Shown here piece after piece: positions 17,985 to 27,623 of a stretch of 64,000 bases of DNA. The translations under genes and the position numbers were made by a program. Position 1 is the first letter of the stretch. Every line of letters begins with the position of its first letter. The DNA lies in assembly GCF_004118675.1 (NCBI RefSeq), contig NZ_SDHZ01000001.1, forward strand, positions 2,170,001 to 2,234,000, in the 5' to 3' direction. The DNA comes from Filimonas effusa. Its GTDB lineage: Bacteria; Bacteroidota; Bacteroidia; Chitinophagales; Chitinophagaceae. The notes under the pieces were generated by a model. The model was not told where the DNA came from and made no database searches. It saw only the letters and a list, made by a program, of their open reading frames with translations.

Positions 17985-19907
17985 TCAAACAACATTCATC
18001 TGCTTCAAACGCTTCGTCAGCAACGCCAACGATTCGTTAGACGGCGACTGACCATCCGCCTTCAGCCATACATTCGACAAAACCACTACCGATTCGTCGT
18101 TATACAATTCATAGAATGCGTAACTCATCGACACTTTTCTACCGCAGGAAATAGCGATAAAGTAATTACTAACACAGCCCAGGACCGCTACACAATGAAG
18201 CTTTATATCTTTATCTTTTAAATTTGCCGGAGGCACCTCCCATTTAGCCTGCGCCTCTACATGAGAGGGCATTTGCAAACCAACCATAGCGCCACCAAAC
18301 CAATAAACGCCATATTCCAGCACTGAAGCAATTTTCTTCTTTATAAACAAGCGCCGCACGAACGACTCACCGCCAAAACCATTATCATCCCAATAAATTA
18401 AAAAATCCTCCAGCTTACATCCAACGTCATTACTGTTCCCATCGTACCCCGATACCGCTTTATAAGCCTGCAACACCTCCTGATCCGATAACACCCTGGG
18501 AACAGATTTCGTATTTGCAGACCAACACGTAATTAAATGAGCCGCGGCAGCCGGAACACAGGATTTAATCCGGTAGTTATCATACTCTTTCCAGACACCA
18601 GTATATTTCTCATGCCAGTTACAGAAATCAGTTGCGGCAATACCCGCTTCGGCAACTGCTGCGACCTTTGCATCAAAAGTCTTTTCCATTAACTCATGAA
18701 GACCATGTGCTTCTACAGTTTCATCGGCAGGCAGCTTACCAAATTGCGCCTTTCGCGGCAACTCGGGATTTTCTGTCGGGGGTTTGCCAGCTTCAGGCTT
18801 TGTAACAGCCTTCTTACGATCTGTTATTACAGACTGCCTGGCTTTTTCCAAAGCCACTTCCTGGTTGATACGTGTAATCCTGAACTGAAACAACCAGGAA
18901 GGAATGGATACAATCGCCTTCAGAATATTTATAGGAATAGATATGAAACCCTCTACCTCACTGCCATGACTTACATATTTCTCCACCAGGATGCCGTTAC
19001 TGAACTTTGGCAGTTCCTTATGCTTCACAAAAAGATAACGGCGCACAGGTACATTCACTGCCATACTTTCATCCGGTATCAGGCAGGAAAGAGTGGACTG
19101 AAATGCAGCTTTTACTCCGGTCAGCGGGCTGTTATCTGACAGATCCCAATTCACCATGGTGAGCGGACGGGTAAGCAAACCATCGTAGGAGCCGGATAGC
19201 TCCACCTTTTTGCTTATCCCCTTTCTGCTAAACCTGAATGAAGCATTTACGACCTGGAGATCATTTTGTATACCGTCGACAGGAATACGCCAATCTCTTT
19301 CGAAGCCTGCTCCCTGAACCTCCCCGGAGGAAACTACAAATGAACGTTCAAACTCCCTTGTTTCAACCTGGAAAACCCTTTCTGCTTTTTGGGAGATAGT
19401 AGCTTGTTGTTTCGCCGCTACCTCATGAAGCTGCTTGTTGGCAAACTGATCGGGCGCCTGCGCAATCTGCGCTACTATTGAACTGACTCTATCCTCCGAC
19501 ACAACGGATACATTTTGTAACAGGCCGGTTTCCGTAGTAGTTATCTGTATTTCATCCTCGCTAAAAGCATCCGGCTTATACGTGATCCCGATTAGCCTGG
19601 ATGTATCCGGCTCAATATGCACTGTGCTTTCGAAACGAAGCCCGGACAAGAACGCATTTTCAATAATTCCTGTATCTCTATCCCGCAGAATGGTAACCGT
19701 TGCATATCCTTTTACGCTCAAAGAGGCTACAGGCAGGTAATAGAAATGGTCGGCGGCAACAACCTGCCCGCCGGGGCAAACCTCACTGATCACAATTGTT
19801 TTACGGCTACGTGCTTTGATAACAACGTAGGCAACAAGTACAATAAGAAGGCATACACCCAATAAAATCAATACCGTCGGAATCAGCCAGTCGAGCTGTT
19901 CAGGCAT
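17985..19907 (-). CDS. Membrane-anchored protein with C-terminal papain-like (C1-fold) domain
   Basis: A 640-residue protein with one N-terminal transmembrane helix (residues 8-30, IPTVLILLGVCLLIVLVAYV) and no cleavable signal. Residues 40-300 are beta-rich. Residues 303-345 contain GILVEKYVSHGSEVEGFISI and PINILKAIVSIPSWLFQFRI, a motif also seen in phage- and adhesin-associated proteins. A Lys/Pro linker (365-400) leads to a domain with Cys450 in RIKSCVPAAAAHLI, an NDVGCKLEDFLIYW motif, and His571 in LHCVAVLGC, followed by MSYAFYELYNDESVVVLS. This order fits the papain superfamily, with Cys450/His571 as the likely dyad. Family placement is by eye. It is first in a three-gene unit whose other members are exported, so it may process or couple to them; this is inference. 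Confidence 0.7.
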   Translation of the reverse strand: MPEQLDWLIPTVLILLGVCLLIVLVAYVVIKARSRKTIVISEVCPGGQVVAADHFYYLPVASLSVKGYATVTILRDRDTGIIENAFLSGLRFESTVHIEPDTSRLIGITYKPDAFSEDEIQITTTETGLLQNVSVVSEDRVSSIVAQIAQAPDQFANKQLHEVAAKQQATISQKAERVFQVETREFERSFVVSSGEVQGAGFERDWRIPVDGIQNDLQVVNASFRFSRKGISKKVELSGSYDGLLTRPLTMVNWDLSDNSPLTGVKAAFQSTLSCLIPDESMAVNVPVRRYLFVKHKELPKFSNGILVEKYVSHGSEVEGFISIPINILKAIVSIPSWLFQFRITRINQEVALEKARQSVITDRKKAVTKPEAGKPPTENPELPRKAQFGKLPADETVEAHGLHELMEKTFDAKVAAVAEAGIAATDFCNWHEKYTGVWKEYDNYRIKSCVPAAAAHLITCWSANTKSVPRVLSDQEVLQAYKAVSGYDGNSNDVGCKLEDFLIYWDDNGFGGESFVRRLFIKKKIASVLEYGVYWFGGAMVGLQMPSHVEAQAKWEVPPANLKDKDIKLHCVAVLGCVSNYFIAISCGRKVSMSYAFYELYNDESVVVLSNVWLKADGQSPSNESLALLTKRLKQMNVV

Positions 19908-20225
19908 AGGAAGCAGTTTGAATTGTTAGCGAAGCACAAAACCAGTCAGTCAATTTATCTAAACACGTACAAAATAGAAAAACTTATAATTAAAACAAAC
20001 TTTATAAATAAAAAAAACAAAAACTACCTAACAGTGAGTAATCATGGACATATAGAGAGAATTCATATTTTGATAACCTTGAAACCGGTCTTCCGTGCGG
20101 GTCGATTCCTGCCATCTACGTGCTACGCCTGTGGCGACTAATATCGCAAGAGCAATATCTTCAGTTTTGGATAGTGAATGGTCTGCAAAACTATATAATG
20201 CCATTTCTACTCCGGCCTTGCTTTT
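19908..20225. other. AT-rich intergenic, nothing recognised
   Basis: 318 bases upstream of the papain-like gene. It is AT-rich in its first half and presumably contains the operon promoter, but no consensus box, RNA gene or repeat stands out. Confidence 0.4.
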
Positions 20226-20585
20226 TTATATACTGCGCGCACCGATCTGTTCACTGCACCAGTCGATGATCTTATCATCAAGCTCGAACGGGTAGCGCGT
20301 CACAAAGAGACATTGAAGGGCGCTTTCATCGCAGCCGGGAGTTGCAGGCTTATCAAGCACCCATTTGCCTTTATAGTTTCTGAGATAAAACACAACAGAA
20401 GCAAGCTTTGGATGTAACATGGTGATGATATAACGGCCGGTCACCTGTATCGATTCATTATAGGCCACTGCTTCCGGACAAAACGAAGCATAATAAACAT
20501 TGCCTTCCACTTCGAAGGTGCCCATAAATGCACTGCATGCATAATCGAATTGTTTACCGGAAACCATTTTTATTACATCAGCCAT
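20226..20585 (-). CDS. 119-residue protein of unknown function
   Basis: Start MADVIKMVSGKQFDYACSAF at 20585; the frame is open 18 codons further upstream, but this ATG looks natural. No signal peptide or membrane span. The sequence is an alpha/beta mix (FEVEGNVYYASFCPEAVAY, RYIITMLHPKLASVVFYLRN) with several cysteines and ends DWCSEQIGARSI. No family recognised. It lies between fibre paralogue 2 and the papain-like operon, all on the minus strand, and may be part of the same block. Confidence 0.55.
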   Translation of the reverse strand: MADVIKMVSGKQFDYACSAFMGTFEVEGNVYYASFCPEAVAYNESIQVTGRYIITMLHPKLASVVFYLRNYKGKWVLDKPATPGCDESALQCLFVTRYPFELDDKIIDWCSEQIGARSI

Positions 20586-20691
20586 TCTGATATCTTTTTG
20601 CGCCAAAGTTCTACCAGAAATCCTGCCAATTTCCGACAATCCTGCTTTTTATTTCATAAAAAAGTCCCGCCTACAATGCAGGAGAGAATTA

Positions 20692-22065
20692 TCATTTTGC
20701 TTCCAGGTCTGCCACTCTTTTCTTTAACTGCGCGACTTCTTTATTCTGCTGTATAATTTCTTTATTCTGCTGAATGATATAAAGTGTAAGCTCTTCTATC
20801 TTTTTCAGCAAAACAGCCTGATTATCGCCGAGGTCAAGACCATCTTTTTTCACTTCTGCCGCAGATGGGACTTCAGGAAGATGCTTATTTTCCTGTATGA
20901 ATTTTTCAACATAAGAAATCGGTGCCAGCTGATAAGACGATTCAAATACATAGTCCGGCCAGCCGGTTTGAGTTACCTTTATTTTCTTTGTAGTGATGTC
21001 GCCATTAACAGCAAGTTTACTTTGTGGAGCAGACGTGCCAATACCTATATTTCCCTGGAAGAAACCACTGCCGTCAGCTTTTAGCTCCATCAGCTTTTGC
21101 CATGTATCAACACGTTCTATATCGAGAATATTTCTTGCGGCATCCACATCCTCCTTAAACACGGTCATTATAAACCTGCCTCCATTAGGATCAATTCTGG
21201 TCCAGCCATTGGGATTGGCTACTATTCCAGAGTTTCCGCCGGCATCAGGATAAGGCGTATAAAATCTTATTTGCCCCTCAGACCTGGTATTTCCCACAAC
21301 ATGCAACTTTTCAGCAGGCGATACTGCACCTATCCCCACATTCCCACTCGTGGAAATGCGCATCCTTTCCTGCCAGTCTGCTCCGGCATGGGTGTTAAAG
21401 AATTGCAGCCCTTCACCTGAACCCTGAATCATATGAGAACTCGCACTAACAGGGTTAATATCATCAAGCTGAATAACTATGCCACGACCGACCTCAGGGC
21501 TGGTATTACTTCTTCTTATGTTCAAATCGGAACCAACGTAATTATTATTATTACCTGCGATTAAGAATTGCGTTCCATAGCCGTTAAGATACAATGGCCT
21601 GCTTGTAGTATTCCCCCGCTCCATTACACTCTGGAGCGTTTCTCCGGCGGCAGGCATGCCAAGCCAGCGTTTCACCTTATCAGGTGTATAAGCCGCCCAG
21701 GAATTCCCCGTACTGTGTCCCAGCATATAATACCCAATACTATCGCCTACACCACCAAAACTCTGTCCGCTCCAGACTCCGGCACTTGCTGCATTTATAT
21801 TCCAACTGCCGCTAGCCCCTGCGCCAGTCAGGGAAGGTACGTAGTTATTGAAATTAGCCGAGTGAATCAATACAGCATCATTAATGCCATCATATCTCCA
21901 GGTTAGATTATTTCCGCCAACACCCCTATACAAGATCCGTCCGTTGAAATCAATTTTCGGGTAATCAGGTGAAGTGAGAATGATATCTGGAAATGAGTTT
22001 GACTGGGCAGAGGCAATTGTTACCATCAATTGATATAACAACAAAAGGCTTATCATCTTTTTCAT
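20692..22065 (-). CDS. Secreted tail-fibre-like protein (paralogue 2)
   Basis: A 457-residue exported protein; the signal peptide MKKMISLLLLYQLMVTIASAQ sets the start at 22065. The N-terminal third is distinct from paralogue 1 (RVGGNNLTWRYDGINDAVLI-like strands). Repeats follow: GNVGIGAVSPAEKLHVVGN and GNIGIGTSAPQSKLAVNG. The C-terminal DYVFESSYQLAPISYVEKF, ENKHLPEVPSAAEVKKDGLD and coiled-coil end match the 13290-14390 gene closely. The coiled coil is longer by one IIQQNKE heptad. A surface fibre or adhesin is likely from the architecture; the ligand is unknown. Confidence 0.75.
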   Translation of the reverse strand: MKKMISLLLLYQLMVTIASAQSNSFPDIILTSPDYPKIDFNGRILYRGVGGNNLTWRYDGINDAVLIHSANFNNYVPSLTGAGASGSWNINAASAGVWSGQSFGGVGDSIGYYMLGHSTGNSWAAYTPDKVKRWLGMPAAGETLQSVMERGNTTSRPLYLNGYGTQFLIAGNNNNYVGSDLNIRRSNTSPEVGRGIVIQLDDINPVSASSHMIQGSGEGLQFFNTHAGADWQERMRISTSGNVGIGAVSPAEKLHVVGNTRSEGQIRFYTPYPDAGGNSGIVANPNGWTRIDPNGGRFIMTVFKEDVDAARNILDIERVDTWQKLMELKADGSGFFQGNIGIGTSAPQSKLAVNGDITTKKIKVTQTGWPDYVFESSYQLAPISYVEKFIQENKHLPEVPSAAEVKKDGLDLGDNQAVLLKKIEELTLYIIQQNKEIIQQNKEVAQLKKRVADLEAK

Positions 22066-22100
22066 AGTATAAGAGTTTAGGTGTATTTGCCGCCAAGGTA
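22066..22100 (-). promoter_or_regulatory. Leader conserved between the two fibre paralogues
   Basis: Read toward the gene: ACCTTGGCGGCAAAT, ACACCTAAACTCTTATACT, then ATG. Nearly the same order and spacing occurs before paralogue 1 (14391-14427). Confidence 0.5.
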
Positions 22101-22322
22101 AACTAAAAGCGCTTATGCAGAAAAACTGACAACCCACATTCCGGTTTGGAAAACCACGGATAAAGCAGCACAATCGCCTTAAGATGCTTTTGAGTATACT
22201 GATCGTTCTTATTTAAAGCGTTCTTTTTCGTAGACGTGCCATGGAAGGAATTTACAGGAGTTGTTTTCATAATAGACGGGGCGAAAGTGTTTTTCAACAG
22301 GCAGGAACAGACTAAAAGGCCG

Positions 22323-22970
22323 CTAATTCATGCAGGAAATTATGTTTATTTCACTCCTAGGCATAACAAACCCTGCCGCCGCAGCAGTTCTTGTTCCAAA
22401 CAGTATCAATTGCCGGTTTTTAACGGGCATTGTTTCAACCGGCTGACCACGGGGTGGCTTGTCTATTGCCGGCAGCACCACATCAGGCAAATGCAGCGCC
22501 GTTAGCACGGGGCGTTGCGCGATAGTTAACCCGGCAAATACAGGCCGTGTAAAAGCAGGCTTTGGAGGCAGGGAAGACTTAGCGGCAAAAGAAGACCTTA
22601 CCGGTTTCCCCCTCCTGTTTGCCGCTTCCATCTTCCTGATGAAGCGACAAACGGTATAATCAAGTACTTTATTGATCTGCTGCAGCGAAAAACCCGCAGA
22701 CAGCATTTCTTTGGCAATACCTACCAACTGGCGGAAATGAGGCACAACGCGGTGCTGCTCCGGGATAACCCGGTAATATTTGCTGGCCAGCACGGAAGCC
22801 GCCGCCAGGTGTGCAGCGCTTTTACGGCTGCCGGCAAAAAGCGGATCTGTTTGCCAGCGCTCCCGGGTGAGGTTGCTTTTCATCCGGACACAACCTACCC
22901 CACATCTCTTGTAACAAGAGACGATGCCGATAGTTTTTTCCAGAATTACAGGACCACCCTGCTTTGCCAT
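22323..22970 (-). CDS. Basic protein of unknown function, Bacteroidota-type family
   Basis: A 215-residue arginine/lysine-rich protein. The N-terminal half (GPVILEKTIGIVSCYKRC, then VRMKSNLTRERWQTDPLFAG, RKSAAHLAAASVLASKYYRV) follows the pattern of a group of Bacteroidota proteins that begin with a short beta hairpin plus GISFYK-like motif and a helical section; no function is known for them. The C-terminal third is proline- and arginine-rich and low in structure. The start at 22970 (MAKQGG) is preferred to 22988. It stands alone; the upstream 325 bases show no clear promoter. Confidence 0.5.
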   Translation of the reverse strand: MAKQGGPVILEKTIGIVSCYKRCGVGCVRMKSNLTRERWQTDPLFAGSRKSAAHLAAASVLASKYYRVIPEQHRVVPHFRQLVGIAKEMLSAGFSLQQINKVLDYTVCRFIRKMEAANRRGKPVRSSFAAKSSLPPKPAFTRPVFAGLTIAQRPVLTALHLPDVVLPAIDKPPRGQPVETMPVKNRQLILFGTRTAAAAGFVMPRSEINIISCMN

Positions 22971-23295
22971 AGTTAGCACTTTGAGCAACTATACACAATT
23001 ACTCACCCCAAAACAATGACTTTTGTCAGGAAACGACAAAATAGCGGCTCAGAAGCATACAGGAAATAAAAATTAGTCCTGCATCCAGATCCGGGAAACT
23101 GAAATTGATGCGACTCCGGTTCCGGCATTCTTTTCCGGCCATTCCAATTGTCCGTTTTATCGTTTCATCTCTTTACCCGGCAGACGATACAGCACGTGAA
23201 CACTTTCTTAATTTCTGCTAAAAAAAGTTTCTTTTATTACGTCGCAATAAACCTTATCGTACCTTACTGGTCTTAGTTACGTTTCTTACCCTGCA
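22971..23295. other. Intergenic between divergent genes, nothing specific seen
   Basis: 325 bases separating the minus-strand basic protein from the plus-strand surface protein. Promoters for both should be here, but no exact TAnnTTTG box was found. Confidence 0.35.
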
Positions 23296-26200
23296 ATGAA
23301 CAAAAGATTCCTAAGCCTCGCACTGGAAGAAATAGCCGTTCCGGCATTTCTCAAGCGCTTTACAGCGTTCTTATTTTCTATATGTATTATTGTTACAGGC
23401 GCAACGGCACAGGACTTCTCCAATAAAGGGAAAGATTTCTGGGTGGGTTATGGAAGCCATGTATCCATGTATAATTCAAACTCCGGCGCATTATTGGCCA
23501 ATGGCGGCACCCAGAATATGATCCTTTATTTCACCTCGGCAGAGGATGCAGATGTTACCGTTAGCATTCCCCGTTTGGGCTGGAGCCGCAATTATCATGT
23601 GTCGGCAAACCAGGTAACAGAATCTGATGCGATGCCCAAAACATCTTCTTACGATGCAAGGCTCGCCTCTGAAGGGGTTTCGCAGGCGGGTATTCATATT
23701 ACCAGCACCAGGCCCATCGTTGCTTACGCGCATATCTACGACAATAATGTATCCGGCGCCTCCCTGTTGTTTCCTACGCCTACCCTTGGACAGGATTATT
23801 ATGTGCTTGGGTTCACGCAGCAGTCGAACAGCAACTTCTCTTACCCTTTTTGTTTTGTGATAGCAACGGAAAACAATACAACGGTGGAGATCACCCCCAG
23901 CGCCAATACGCAGCATCACCAGGCCGGCGTGCCTTTTACCCAGGTATTACAACAGGGCGAAGTGTTGAACCTGCTGGGACAATTAACCGGCGGCAGCGCC
24001 GACCAGCGGACAGGCGTAGATCTTACCGGCACCCGCATCCGTTCTGTCAGCAGCGGTGGCAACGGCTGTACTAAAATTGCCGTGTTCTGTGGTACCAGCA
24101 AGCTCAATATAAAATGCCAGCCAAACGGCAGCGGCAGCGCCGATAATACCATCCAGCAGATCTTTCCCTTCAGCGCCTGGGGCAAAAACTATATTACAGC
24201 GCCTACCCGCAATATGCCCAACAACTTTTTCCGGGTGATGGTAAAAGATCCTGCCACCAAAGTAAAACTCAACGGCACGCCGCTTACGGGCCTTATCAAT
24301 AACAGTTATTACCAGTTCCAGTCTGCCAGTACCGGCGTTATCACGTCCGATATTCCTGTGCTGGTCGCGCAGTTTATTACCACCAGCAACCAATGCGGCA
24401 ATACCATCTTAGGTACCGTTGGTGATCCGGAGATGATCTACCTGAGTCCCGTAGAACAAACCATCAATAAAATAACGCTCAACTCCACCAGTCATTATAA
24501 CATTACCAGCCATTTTATAAATGTGATCATGCGCAAGGGAGGCGTGGCATCGTTCCGGCTCGACGGCACCGATGTAAGCACATCGTTCACGCCGTTACCA
24601 CAGGATGCATCCTACTCCTATGCACAACTGCCGGTAAGTGCAGGCGTACATCAGCTGCAGTCCGACTCCGGCTTCAATGCCATTGCTTATGGTTACGGCA
24701 ACACAGAAAGCTATGGATACAATGCCGGCACCAACGTTTCGGACCTTTACCAGTATATATCCATCAAAACGCAATACAACACTACCAACCTGCCTGCCAC
24801 CTGCGAGAAAACGCCTTTCCGGCTTTCCGTTACTTTACCTTATAAACCGGCAAGCATTCATTGGGATTTTGGCAATGCCCCTATTTCCCCCAATGCCCCT
24901 GTTGCCATCACTGCACCGCAACCGGATAGCTCTTTCCAGAAAGATGATAAAACATTGTATGTGTTCTGGCTGCCCGGTAGTTTTATTTTCAACAGCACAG
25001 GTTCTTTCTCTGTAAAACTTGAAGTAGACAACCCTACTCCCGATGGCTGTTCAGGTATACAGGAAATCAACTACGATGTACAGGTTTACAACCTGCCTTC
25101 TATCGACTGGAAGGCGCAGACTACCGGCTGCTTTGGCGACCCGGTGCAATTTGAAGCAGTACCTGCCGTCAATGGACGCAGCATATCTACCTATGCCTGG
25201 GATTTTGGCGATGGCAGTACCAATAACATAGCTGCGCCGGTGAAACAATATACTTTGGCAGGAAGTTACCCCATAAACCTTGCGATCATAACGGATATAG
25301 GCTGCCAGGCAGCGGTCACTAAAAACTTAGTATTGGATACCCCTCCTGTCGCTGCCTTTACCATAAGCGACACCACCTGCATGGGAAAGGCAGTCACCTA
25401 TAATAACAGATCAACCGTTACCAGCGGCACTATTACCAGTTGGTTCTGGGATGACGGCAACGGCACCAAAGATACCCTGTTTACCAACGCCTCTTTTCCT
25501 GCGTTATACCCGGCAGCTGGTGTATACAAGCCTTCGCTCCAGGTGCAAACTTCCACAGGCTGTACGGGAACAAGAGAAAGCCAATCCGTTACCATCGGCG
25601 CATTCCCTGTTGTAAAGTTTGGAATGCCCGATATCTGTCTTAATGATGCCGGTGCGCGGTTCATCGATAGTTCTACTTTAGCGGGAAAAGAAGCGCTTAG
25701 CTATCACTGGCGTTTTGGCGATCCTGCTGCCACCTTGCTTAATCCCGATACTTCTATACTACAACATCCCGTTCATAAATACACGGCAGCTGCCAGTTAC
25801 CAGGTCACCGAAACTGTAAGCACCACTTATCACTGCACCAGCGCTTTAACCAAAACGTTCGTGGTGAATGGCGCATCGCCCTCGGCTGCTTTCACCATCA
25901 CCAACGAAAACCAGTTATGCAGTAACCAAGCGGTGGAATTGCAGAATCTCTCCAGTGTAGATTTCGGCCGTATCACCAAACTGCTGCTATACTGGAATAC
26001 ACTCGACAATCCTGCCGCTGCCGACACTGATTATGTTACTTATAGCGGCAAGCGTTATACCCGGCAATATACCCGCGCCACTACCAGCAAACAGGTTCAA
26101 TTAATAGTAAGAGCTTATTCGGGCGAAACCTGTATGAGCGAAACCAGCAAGTTGTTAACGCTGCATGCCAGTCCCGCCTTACGCTTCAACGCATTGCCGT

Positions 26201-26910
26201 CGTTGTGCGCAGGCGAAAATAATTTCCAGATCACCACTGCAGCCGAAACCGGCGGTGTAAAAGGACAATTCATTTATTCCGGCACAGGGATCAATGCATC
26301 AGGCTTTGCCTCTTCTGCTTATAAGGCAGGTATTTATAAGATAAAAGCATTGTATGTATCCGATGAAGGCTGTCGCGATTCTGCCTTCCAATCATTAAAT
26401 GTATATCCTATGCCTTCGCTGGATCCTATGCCCACAGTAACGGTGCTGGAAGGCGGCACAGCCATTTTAACGCCGGTATACAAGGCCGTAAAACCTTCTT
26501 TCCTGTGGACACCTGCTCTTTACCTGAGCAGCAGCATAGTGGCCTCGCCAGTTGTCAACACTGCCAACGACCAGCAATATACCCTCACCATTACCGACAG
26601 CGGCGGCTGTTATACCAGCCAGACGGTACAGGTAAAAGTGCTGAAAGACCTTAAAGTGGCTAATGTTTTTTCACCCAATGGCGATGGCATACATGACACC
26701 TGGACAATACCTTATATTGAATCTTACCCCGGCTGTACGATCGATATCTTCAACAGGTACGGACAAAAAATATTCAGCTCAACAGGCTATAAGAAGGAAT
26801 GGGATGGAACCGGCTTTGGCGGCCCGCTTCCGGCTGGCACTTACTATTATATTCTCAGGCCGGGAATGGGAAGAAGCCAGATAACAGGGTCTGTTACCAT
26901 AATAAGATAA
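23296..26910 (+). CDS. Large cell-surface protein: IgGFc-binding-like, PKD and CHU_C (T9SS) domains
   Basis: A 1204-residue exported protein (signal cleavage near VTGATAQDFSNKGKDFW). Residues 40-500 resemble the IgGFc-binding N-terminal domain of Bacteroidota surface proteins (GKDFWVGYGSH, IATENNTTVEITPSAN, VLNLLGQLTGGSADQRTGVD). PKD-type beta sandwiches follow (YAWDFGDGSTNN, YHWRFGDPAATL). The C-terminus LKVANVFSPNGDGIHDTWTI, IDIFNRYGQKIFSS, EWDGTGFGGPLPAGTYYYIL is a gliding-motility-associated CHU_C domain, the type B secretion signal of the type IX system. The product should be exported by T9SS and kept at or released from the surface; its ligand is unknown. It is monocistronic and convergent with the ABC gene. 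Confidence 0.88.
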   Translation: MNKRFLSLALEEIAVPAFLKRFTAFLFSICIIVTGATAQDFSNKGKDFWVGYGSHVSMYNSNSGALLANGGTQNMILYFTSAEDADVTVSIPRLGWSRNYHVSANQVTESDAMPKTSSYDARLASEGVSQAGIHITSTRPIVAYAHIYDNNVSGASLLFPTPTLGQDYYVLGFTQQSNSNFSYPFCFVIATENNTTVEITPSANTQHHQAGVPFTQVLQQGEVLNLLGQLTGGSADQRTGVDLTGTRIRSVSSGGNGCTKIAVFCGTSKLNIKCQPNGSGSADNTIQQIFPFSAWGKNYITAPTRNMPNNFFRVMVKDPATKVKLNGTPLTGLINNSYYQFQSASTGVITSDIPVLVAQFITTSNQCGNTILGTVGDPEMIYLSPVEQTINKITLNSTSHYNITSHFINVIMRKGGVASFRLDGTDVSTSFTPLPQDASYSYAQLPVSAGVHQLQSDSGFNAIAYGYGNTESYGYNAGTNVSDLYQYISIKTQYNTTNLPATCEKTPFRLSVTLPYKPASIHWDFGNAPISPNAPVAITAPQPDSSFQKDDKTLYVFWLPGSFIFNSTGSFSVKLEVDNPTPDGCSGIQEINYDVQVYNLPSIDWKAQTTGCFGDPVQFEAVPAVNGRSISTYAWDFGDGSTNNIAAPVKQYTLAGSYPINLAIITDIGCQAAVTKNLVLDTPPVAAFTISDTTCMGKAVTYNNRSTVTSGTITSWFWDDGNGTKDTLFTNASFPALYPAAGVYKPSLQVQTSTGCTGTRESQSVTIGAFPVVKFGMPDICLNDAGARFIDSSTLAGKEALSYHWRFGDPAATLLNPDTSILQHPVHKYTAAASYQVTETVSTTYHCTSALTKTFVVNGASPSAAFTITNENQLCSNQAVELQNLSSVDFGRITKLLLYWNTLDNPAAADTDYVTYSGKRYTRQYTRATTSKQVQLIVRAYSGETCMSETSKLLTLHASPALRFNALPSLCAGENNFQITTAAETGGVKGQFIYSGTGINASGFASSAYKAGIYKIKALYVSDEGCRDSAFQSLNVYPMPSLDPMPTVTVLEGGTAILTPVYKAVKPSFLWTPALYLSSSIVASPVVNTANDQQYTLTITDSGGCYTSQTVQVKVLKDLKVANVFSPNGDGIHDTWTIPYIESYPGCTIDIFNRYGQKIFSSTGYKKEWDGTGFGGPLPAGTYYYILRPGMGRSQITGSVTIIR

Positions 26911-26963
26911 GTTGGGGATCGCCAGTTGGCATCGCAGTGGTAAAAGAAACGCTGCTGTACAAC

Positions 26964-27623
26964 CTAAGCCCCTGCCAGGTAACCTAACCGCTCAATATCT
27001 TCCCGGCTCTTTGTAAGATGCGTTTTCCCGTTCTGCAATACATATACCTGGTGACAGAAACCAAGCAGGTAATGATACATATGATCTGTTACCAGGAAGC
27101 CCTTAGCCGGCAACTCCTCTTCCATTACCAGCTTCAGACGCTCCACCTGTACCGGCGACAGATGTGAGAACGGCTCATCAAGCATCGTAAACAATGCCTT
27201 GCTTTTAATGAGACAATAAACCTCTACCAGCCGGCGTTGTCCGCCGGACAGGCTGCCAACGGGTAGTTCATATACTTTTTGATACTCAGGAAAATGAGAC
27301 AGGAAATGATCAAACGACAATTCAAAGTCAAGAAAGATCCGTCTCAGCCGTAAATGTTTTGGAATATAATTGAACTGCGGCAAATAGGTGAGCAGATCGG
27401 GCCGGCGGAAGGCTTCGAGCAGGCGTGCGTCATCAACCCTGACCGATTTATCTGTAGTAGGCAGCGTTCCATAAATAATGTTCATGAGGCAGGATTTACC
27501 TTGCCCGTTGCGCCCCAGCAAACCAGTGATCATACCGGTTTCGCTGCCAATATAGATATCCGATAAAATACAGCGTAATCCAAACGACAACTGTATGCCA
27601 TCGGCCCTGAAAACATGCTTCAT
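26964..27623 (-). CDS. ABC transporter ATP-binding protein
   Basis: A 219-residue nucleotide-binding subunit. Walker A is GLLGRNGQGKS (Lys43), the signature LSGGQRR lies near residue 125, Walker B is ALFTMLDEP, and the H-loop histidine is in VTDHMYHYL. The family is the short importer/exporter type with one NBD. It overlaps the upstream small membrane protein by ATGA, and that protein is the only possible partner nearby; no normal six-helix permease is adjacent. Some Bacteroidota pairs of this kind have unknown substrates. Conserved catalytic residues look intact. Confidence 0.85.
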   Translation of the reverse strand: MKHVFRADGIQLSFGLRCILSDIYIGSETGMITGLLGRNGQGKSCLMNIIYGTLPTTDKSVRVDDARLLEAFRRPDLLTYLPQFNYIPKHLRLRRIFLDFELSFDHFLSHFPEYQKVYELPVGSLSGGQRRLVEVYCLIKSKALFTMLDEPFSHLSPVQVERLKLVMEEELPAKGFLVTDHMYHYLLGFCHQVYVLQNGKTHLTKSREDIERLGYLAGA

